A DNA stretch of 8,676 bases, taken from positions 1-8,676 of the forward strand of contig JAAHHL010000222.1 of NCBI GenBank assembly GCA_010672185.1, read 5' to 3'. The notes beneath the pieces are model-generated. The model did not search any database, had not been told where the DNA came from, and saw only the letters and a list, made by a program, of their open reading frames with translations. This document shows positions 1 to 7,300 of this stretch, piece by piece. The stretch comes from Caldora sp. SIO3E6 (GTDB lineage Bacteria > Cyanobacteriota > Cyanobacteriia > Cyanobacteriales > Coleofasciculaceae). Position numbers and translations under genes: made by a program. Each line of letters starts with the position of its first letter. Position 1 is the first letter of the stretch.

Positions 1-170
1 TTTTCACGCACCCTGGATATTTCGCGGGCAACCAGCTCCTCGACCTTTTCCCAGGGAAGCTCCACGAAAGGCTCTTTGCCGCGAAGATGCGGATTGGCGC
101 CGGGGCCCTCCCGCAACCAGCTTTCACGCACCGCCGGCGCAGTGATGCGGCTCGGTGCGTTGAGTGAACC
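1..170 (-). pseudogene. Internal fragment of a molybdopterin oxidoreductase (BisC/TorA/DMSO-reductase type)
   Basis: Read on the minus strand from 170 to 1, one frame is open to the window edge. It gives a peptide containing SRITAPAVRESWLREG, then GANPHLRGKEPFVELPWEKV, then EELVAREISRVRE. This resembles the N-terminal part of periplasmic or cytoplasmic Mo-bisMGD reductases (trimethylamine N-oxide, DMSO and biotin sulfoxide reductases). There the pattern is roughly R-I-x-x-P-x-V-R-x-x-[WF]-L, then an R-G-x-x-x-F-V-x-[VL]-x-W-[DE] block and a helix ending in E-R-V. The family match is from memory of the motifs. No start codon, Tat signal or upstream N-terminal region is present, because the frame runs straight into a (GGQ)n-coding 9-base repeat at 169. 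By hand count the patch is about 63% GC, with GC in about two thirds of third codon positions, clearly above the rest of the window. It is either a truncated gene remnant, a piece of a foreign gene, or an assembly chimera at a contig end. Confidence 0.5.
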
Positions 171-260
171 TCCTTGTCCTCCTTGTCCTCCTTGTCCTCC
201 TTGTCTCCCCACACTCCCCACACCCCCTCAACTCCCTCACCCTACCTCAACCTCAACCAC
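169..260. repeat. 9-base tandem array and degenerate G-rich repeats at the 3' end of the receiver-kinase gene
   Basis: Positions 169-204 hold four perfect copies of CCTCCTTGT (AC AAGGAGG on the other strand). They are followed by degenerate CTCCCC/ACACTCCCC units to about 230 and CCTCAA units to about 260. The stop codon of the receiver-kinase gene (237-239) and its last residues, VVEVEVG, lie within the degenerate part, so the protein's extreme C-terminus is probably repeat-derived. The array marks the exact junction with the GC-rich oxidoreductase fragment to its left. No hairpin followed by a T-run is visible, so I do not call a terminator here. Confidence 0.8.
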
Positions 261-1343
261 CGGCAATACCACAGTAAACGTAGTCCCCGTTCCTACCTCG
301 CTTTCCACTGTAATTGTACCCTGGTGGAGATCAACTGCTTGTTTAACAATGCACAAACCTAACCCTGTCCCAGGAATCTTGCCGACATTATTTGCTCTCT
401 CAAACTGCTCAAAGAGTTTGGCCTGATATTCTGGAGGAATACCAATTCCTTGATCTCGAATACGAAAAATCATTTGTTGTTCATCACCGCAAACTTCTAG
501 GTGAACATTACCACCTTCAGGAGAATATTTAATCGCATTGGAGAGCAAGTTGCCGAGGATATGGCTCAGTAGTTTTCCATCCAGATAAGTTTTAGAACAT
601 TCCTTCTGAGAGCAAAAAGTCAGTTGGTGTTGCTTGGTAGTAAATTGAAACTGTTCAAGCACATTCTGGCAAAAGGCGATCACATTTAACTCGATTGGTT
701 CAAAACTGAGTTTATTAGCTCCTGCCTTATCAAGAATTAAAATATCCTCGAGCATTTGATTAATATTATCTATAGCAGATTGAATCCGTTCAAAATGTTT
801 AACTTTTTTTTCTTCTGTCAATTTGTCTTGATAGAATTGCAGAATTTCAGAACTTCCTTGGATTGTAGCCAGGGGATTGCGGATATCGTGGGCTGCAATC
901 GAGAGTAGCCGAGATTTATCTTCCATAGAAACTTGTCTTTTGAGGAGAGCCTGCTGCATTTGAGCTTGCTGTTGATGTTTTTTTAGAGCCATCTTGATCG
1001 TGGCGTGTAATTCTCTGTCTTTAAAAGGTTTAAGAATATAACCATAAGAGCCAGTTGCCTCAGCTCTCTCTAAAGTTTGGTCATCAGCATAAGCTGTGAG
1101 ATACACAACAGGAATACCTAATTGTTTGTTGATTTGACCTGCTGTTTCTATACCATCCATATCTCCTTTGATTACGATATCCATCAAGATTAAATCGGGC
1201 TTAAGCTCAGTTGCTCGTTGGATAGCTTTGTCTCCAGAAGAAACAATATCAATTACGCTATAGCCTAATTTAGTCAGTTTTCGGGATAAACCCTTAGCAA
1301 TTAGCAGTTCGTCTTCTACAATTAAAATTTTGGTGTCACTCAC
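237..1343 (-). CDS. Receiver-histidine kinase (REC-HisKA-HATPase)
   Basis: This 368-residue cytoplasmic signalling protein has an N-terminal receiver (about 4-120) with acidic pocket E10/D11, phosphoacceptor D55 (in LILMDIVIKGDMDG), T83 and K105 (KPF). A short coiled linker (about 121-142) follows. The HisKA helix has H152 in AAHDIRNPL. The HATPase domain (about 255-361) shows the N box with N265/N269, G1 box DQGIG (297-301), F box FEQFE (311-315) and G2 box GTGLGL (325-330). All key residues are intact. There is no membrane segment or DNA-binding output. The receiver, with its MDGIETA, YLTAYAD and YGYILKPF motifs, is the type commonly paired with HisKA_2-class kinases, and exactly such a kinase is encoded immediately upstream. 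The start is GTG at 1343-1341, because TKILIVEDE follows directly, as expected for a receiver. It overlaps the upstream gene by 8 bases. The likely role is to accept phosphate from the upstream kinase and gate its own kinase core. The final target is unknown. Confidence 0.95.
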   Translation of the reverse strand: MSDTKILIVEDELLIAKGLSRKLTKLGYSVIDIVSSGDKAIQRATELKPDLILMDIVIKGDMDGIETAGQINKQLGIPVVYLTAYADDQTLERAEATGSYGYILKPFKDRELHATIKMALKKHQQQAQMQQALLKRQVSMEDKSRLLSIAAHDIRNPLATIQGSSEILQFYQDKLTEEKKVKHFERIQSAIDNINQMLEDILILDKAGANKLSFEPIELNVIAFCQNVLEQFQFTTKQHQLTFCSQKECSKTYLDGKLLSHILGNLLSNAIKYSPEGGNVHLEVCGDEQQMIFRIRDQGIGIPPEYQAKLFEQFERANNVGKIPGTGLGLCIVKQAVDLHQGTITVESEVGTGTTFTVVLPVVEVEVG

Positions 1344-1358
1344 AATTTGACAGTCTCC
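1336..1358 (-). promoter_or_regulatory. 8-base gene overlap with upstream SD-like GGAG (translational coupling)
   Basis: On the minus strand the end of the large kinase and the start of the receiver-kinase share GTGAGTGA (1343-1336): GTG is the start and the final TGA is the upstream stop. A GGAG at 1358-1355 lies 11 bases before the GTG, a little farther than ideal for a Shine-Dalgarno site. The overlap implies coupled translation and one transcript. This is an inference from spacing. Confidence 0.6.
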
Positions 1359-4300
1359 GTCGATAATGAAGTTCTGAAAATGTTAGCTGAAACGATGTGC
1401 CGTTGCACCGCTTCAGTTCGATTGTTCCTTCCAACTGTTCAGTTAGAGTACAGACTAATTGCAAACCTAATGATTCAGTCTCCCGAAAATCTAGATCTTC
1501 AGGGAAGCCAATACCATTATCTCTGACTATCAGATTGATTTGCTTATCTGGTGATTGATGCAATTCCAGCCAGAGTTTATTGTTGGTTCTACCTTTAGGA
1601 AAGGCGTGTTTAAATATATTGGCAATCAATTCATTGACAATTAAGCCACAAGGGTTGGCTGTCTCAATATTGAGCAAAACTGGTTCAATATCCAGCTCCA
1701 ACTCAATCTCCCTATCATCACTATAACCATAAGAACTAAATAAGTTGTCTAACAAAGACTCAAGATACTCGCCAAAGTTGATTTGATCTAAGTTATCAGA
1801 ACGATATAGTTTTTCGTGAATCAGAGCCATTGAGTGAATGCGGTTCTGACTATCATCAAGTACTTTAATAATTTCGATATCTTCGGTAGAGTCAGTCTGC
1901 AATTCTAGGAGACTGGACACAACCAGTAAATTGTTTTTCACTCGATGGTGAATTTCCTTGAGCAAAAGTTCTTTCTCTTTGAGGGATGCTTTGAGCTGGG
2001 TTTCTGCCTGTTTACTCTCTTGGACATCCTCAACCACACTAATAAAGTATTGAGCTACACCGTCAGAATTGTGTACCAGAGATATCGTTAGATGCCCCCA
2101 TTGCACTTGACCGTCTCGGCGAATGTAGCGCTTTTCTAGGGAGTCGGTGTTAATCCTACCAGCTAATGCTTGATTCCAATATTCTTGATCAAGTACTATG
2201 TCATCTGGATGGGTAATCTCTTCCCAAGTCTGCCCTAATAGCTCCAATTCACTATACCCCAACAGGTCACAAAACCCTTGGTTAGCCCGGAGAATATGAC
2301 CAGATAAGGAGCTCAACACAATTCCTACGGCAGCTTGCTCGAAGATGGCGCGGAAGCGTTCTTCACTTTCTCGTAGTGCTTTATCTGCTTGTTTACGATC
2401 GGTGATATCTTCGGCAATCCCCGCTACCCGGTAGACTTCCCCTGCCTGATTATAAATAGGAAAGGCGCGATCGCGAATCCAGCGAATTTCTCCATAGGCT
2501 CCCACAATCCGATATTCTTCATCGTACTCGCCTCGAACCTGTTTAGGAAAGGCGGCTAGGACTTCTTCCCGGTTAGCTGGATGAATGGCATCTACCAAAG
2601 ATGTAGGTGAAGTGTATAACTCGGCACAAGAACGACCCCAAATAGTTTCATAGGCAGGAGAGACATAGATTATATTTTGTTGTTCGGGGTCTCTCATCCA
2701 GAAAACACTCTCAATGTTTTCCGCTAGCTGACGAAAACGCTCTTCACTTTCTCGTACATCTGATTCTGCCTCCTGGCGCTCTAATGCGTTAGCAAAAATT
2801 TCCCCCACTAGTCTTAACAGAGTTATCGCGTCTGGTGTCCAAACTTTGGATGTCTTGACTGCATTAAACCCAACAAAACCCAAAAGCTGACTCTGAGCCA
2901 CCAGAGGTACGCCAATCAGGGATTGAGTTGATTGCTGCAATAAATAGGCTTTTTCCTGGCTAGCGGTAGGAGGTAAGTCAGTGATTTGAGAGATATCCAC
3001 TACCTCGAACCGCTGTAATTTTTCCCGGAGCCAGGAAAAAGCTTCCAAAGACATCTCCTGTAAATTGGTTACTTGAGATTCAATACCCGGAGCACACCAC
3101 TCGTGAATATTGCTAATCTGAGTAGCATCATCAGAAATTTGAAAGACATAACTACAGTCAACCTCAGCAAATTCTCCAATTTGTTGTAGAGTGGCCTTGA
3201 TACCCTGATCAATGTCATCGGATTTGAGGTTAATAAATTGGGTAGAAATGCTAGTGATCAGCTGTTCTAGTTCAATTCGCCTTTCGAGAGCTGCTTCGGT
3301 TTTTTTGCGATCGCTAATGTTTTCCACCACGACGCTCAAATAAGGTTCAACGACTGACTCCTCTGAAGAGTAATGCACTAGTGAGACAGTTACGCTAACC
3401 CAGATGAAGGAACCATCCCGGCGGCGGTAACGCTTCTGTTGGCAGTAGGTGGGAATTTCACCAGCTAGCAGTGCTCGACGGTACTTGAGACTCAGAATCC
3501 AATCTTCAGGATGGCTAAGGTCTGAACCCGTCTTCTGTAGTAATTCTTGCTGAGTATAACCTAAAATCTCGCACAGTTTTTGGTTGACCATCAACCACTG
3601 CCCATTAATCGCCACCTGAGCAACTCCTACTGCTGCTTGTTCAAACAGGGAACGAAAACGAACTTCGCTCTCTTGCAAAGCTGCTGTGCGTTGGATCACT
3701 TTAGCTTCTAAGTCATCATTTAAATTTTTCAGGGCAGCTTCTGCTTGCTTATGGGCAATGGCAATTCCTGCTAGCTGAGTTGCCAATTCTACCAAGCTTT
3801 CGCCCTGTAAGGCAGAAGGCAGGAGGCAGGAGGCAGGAGACTCAGAGACGTAGGATGCTACATTGTTATCTTCCTTGTCTCTAATCAGTTGTAATTGCTG
3901 AGTAGTTGCCACCTGAGGCTGGTGAGCATACATGATAAATGTGCCCAAAACCTTACCTTTGTTGGAAAAAATTGTTGTTTGTTGTTTGTTGTTTGTTATT
4001 TGTTGTTCAGCAATGGGAAGAAGTTCCCCTGTCTCCCTTGTCTCCGCGTCTCCGCATCCCCGCGTCCCCGCGTCTCCCTCAAGATCTGCTAGTACAATAG
4101 AACAACTAAAGCCTTTTGCATGAGCTTCGATAAAACGACAGAGGTGATCCAGCACCGACTCTAGGGATGCCCCGGTTGCCAACATTTGTAGTAGCTGTTT
4201 TTGTCCCAGCAGTAAGCTCTCAGCTCGCTTACGCTTGCTAATATCCTCAGCAATACCCACAATTCGGTAAACTAGTCCGGATTCATCTCTGACAGGAAAG

Positions 4301-7300
4301 CTGCGACCCCAAATCCAGCGGATTTGACCATCAGGTTTGATAATGCGATATTCCTGGTCTAAAGGTACACCGTCAGTTTGTTTTCGTATAGCAGCTCTAA
4401 AGAGCTCACGATCGTCAGGATGAATCGCTTCTATCCAGCTTTGGGGCTGTTGATACAAACTATGGCAAGGTCTCCCAAATAGTGACTCATAGGCTGGACT
4501 GATGTAGAGCAATTCACTGTGATCTGGCTTACTAATGTAAAATACTTCCCGAATGTTTTCTGCTAATTGACGGAACTTCCCTTCGCTCTCCCGTAGCGCC
4601 TCCCGTGCTTGTTTGCGCTCTAGTTCTGAACCAGCACGCACCGCAAAAATTTGCAGAATCTCTTCCATGAATCTGGTATTAGGAAGAGGTTTGCGAGCCA
4701 TAACAGCCATCAAACCTAAAGTTTGACCGGCACTATTAACTAAAGGAATGCCCAAATAGCTCTCAACTCCCATCTCTGAGAGCATAGTATCCAGAGGGAA
4801 TTGCCGCTGCACATTTTGAGAATAGATACATATCCTCTGTTCTATTACTTGGGCACAGGGAGTGTTAGCCAAACCGTAGTTAAAATTCTCAGTAATCTCA
4901 CCATCAATACAGACAGCTATTGTTCTGGCATGTTGCTGCTCGAAGTCAACCAACTCAACAACCAAGGCATATTCTACATCCAATGCCTTAGCTAAATATG
5001 CTACTAACGATTGGAAGAAAGCTTCGCCTTTGGCAGAGGAGATACCTAAAACCAGATTCCTCAGAGCCTCATCCATGCGCTTGTGTTCAGTAATATCACG
5101 ACCTACAGCATAGAAAAACCCAGCGTAAGGAGCAATCGCTGTCCAAGACAACCAAAGATAAGAACCATCTTTACACCGATAGCGATTCTCGAAGTTCTCA
5201 ACTGGACTACCTTCTGATAACTTTTCCACCATCGCCATAGTTGTTTCTACATCTTCAGGATGTACAAACTCAAGAAATGGTCGTACTAGAAATTCTGCTT
5301 CTGTATAGCCGAGTAAATCTTCAAAATGGTGGTTAATTCGCTTGAGGTAACCATCAAAACCGGCAATGCAAAACAAGTCGAGGGAGAGTAGAAAAAAGAG
5401 GTTTAATTCTTCCTCTGCTTGCTGACGCTCCACAGCATTAGACAGTACATTACTAATAGCTTGAAGAAAATTGACATCCTCTTGGCTGAATTTCCGTTGT
5501 TGGGTAGTATGAACACTTAATACCCCAAAAGGAACTTGCTTACCTTGAATAACAATACTCATACCACTAACCACACCATGTTGATGTAGCAAGGTCGAGC
5601 CATTGAAACGAGTTTCTGCCTGCAAATCGCTGACAATTACCTGCTCCGACGAATGCAGGGTATACCCGGCTTGAGAGTCTTTAGTCGCTCTCACTCTTGA
5701 TTTAACAATTGCACCTTTTTGCCAGCCGAATCCTGCTACTAATCTGAAGGCATCCAAGTTTGACAGGAATTCTACAACTTTAGAGTATTCTACCTGCAAA
5801 ATTCGAGCTGCTAGGTGTACTGCCTCATCCATCAAACTCTCCAGATCCCTCTCTACCAAGGCTCGCTGACCTAATTGGGCTATGGCTTCCTGTTGATGGG
5901 CACGGATTCTGACTTCTGTCTCTGCTTGTTTACGCTCAACTTCCGCCCGCTTGCGATCGCGAATTTCTGTTATCAGAATTTTATTAGTTTCTTTAATTTG
6001 GGTAGTTCGTTCCTGAACTCGGATTTCTAACTGCTCCCTAGCTAATTCCAACTCCTCTTCTGCGGATTTTCGCTCGGTAATATCCCGACTTACCCAAACA
6101 ACCTTATCCTCAGAGATGGGGGAAATCTTAGCAGAGAACCAAACTGGCTCTTCACCATTGAGCAAGCTGTACTCAAAATTGACTATTTGCTGAGTATCTA
6201 AAGCTCGCTGAATTTGAGAAAGATACTTAGGAGATTCTTCCTCATCCCACAATCTTTCCAAAGTTTGTTGAACAATATCAGTATTCGGTTGATACAAGTA
6301 TTCAGGATGGGTGGGAGCAATTTTGATATTTTGTCCTGAGCGATCGCAGATGATGACAACATCAGTCATTGCCTCAAAAAATCCCCGAATTTCTCTCTCC
6401 GACATTCGCAGCTTTTGTTCAGTTAGCTGACCCTCCCAAAGTTTCTGTTCTAATTCTTGATTGTTAACTTTAAGTTGAATAGCCTGCTTAATAATTTGTC
6501 GTTCCAGCTTGGCTTTGAGTCTACTAACTTCGTCTTCAGCTTGCAAACATTCCCTTTTTTCTGCTTCTAATTGGCATATCTGCTGCTTTAATACCTCAAC
6601 TGTGCCATAAAGCTGAATCGGATCTATTATTTGTAATAAACTTGCTTGGGTAATAATTCCCTGCAATTCCCCATCAGTGCCAGTTACGACTAAATGCTGT
6701 AGATGATCTTGCTGCATCTGTTGATAAGCTACCCAAAGATTGTCCTCCGGATGCAGACAACCTAAGACTGTACTCATCACCATCTGTGCTGGAGTCTCCC
6801 CCATCTCTAACCCTAGTAATTGCAACTGGACAATATCTTGCTCTGTTACTATGCCTATGGGAATTGTTGTTTGTTGTTTGTTGTTTGTTGTTTGTTGTTT
6901 GGAAATTTCTTCCTCATCTCCCTTGTCTCCCCTGTCTCCCCCATCTCCCCATCTCCCCATCTCCCCATCTCCCCATCTCCCCATCTCCCCGTTCCCGCGT
7001 CCCCACGTCTCCCCATCTTGAGTAATTACCACACAACTGCTCTGGTGTTCTGCCATAAGCTGCGCTAACTGTAGCAGCGAACTGTTGATTGAAGCGTAAA
7101 TCACCTGGGTCTTCATTACCTCTGCTACCGAGCGCCATTTGAGCATTTTGACTGGCTGCATAGCGGCACACAGAGTTTGGTTAGTAATTGCCCCAATTAT
7201 TTGCTCCTGCTCATCTAATACTGGTAGATGACAAATTCGATGTTGCCGTAGGATAGATAAGACTGAAAAAACATCTCGAAACTCCCTTTGCTTCAGCGTA

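Noticed and set aside
1..132. TTCACGCACC occurring at both 3-12 and 123-132, a possible direct repeat
   Set aside because: Both copies encode the same short V-R-E in the oxidoreductase frame. The similarity does not extend beyond about ten bases.
76..426. Plus-strand frame with Pro-Cys-Pro repeats
   Set aside because: It crosses the oxidoreductase fragment, the 9-base array and the end of the receiver-kinase antisense. Its composition comes from the repeat.
740..754. Possible light-sensing role because the operon has phytochrome-like multi-GAF architecture
   Set aside because: I found no phytochrome PHY domain or cysteine in the expected bilin-binding context in the GAF domains, so a photoreceptor call is not supported.
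3895..4123. Two plus-strand frames of about 63-65 codons with Cys/Leu/Val-rich segments resembling a membrane helix
   Set aside because: The hydrophobic run is the TTGTTTG repeat read on the other strand. The frames lie wholly antisense within the kinase gene.
2467..6347. Four HIP1 octamers (GCGATCGC) as regulatory sites
   Set aside because: All four fall inside the kinase coding sequence and encode Asp-Arg. HIP1 is abundant across many cyanobacterial genomes, so they serve only as a taxonomic hint.
6740..7068. Several overlapping plus-strand and minus-strand reading frames rich in Pro/Ser/Leu or Gly/Trp/Arg
   Set aside because: They are frames through the stop-free octamer and heptamer arrays, antisense or out of frame to the kinase, with no domain and no ribosome-binding site.
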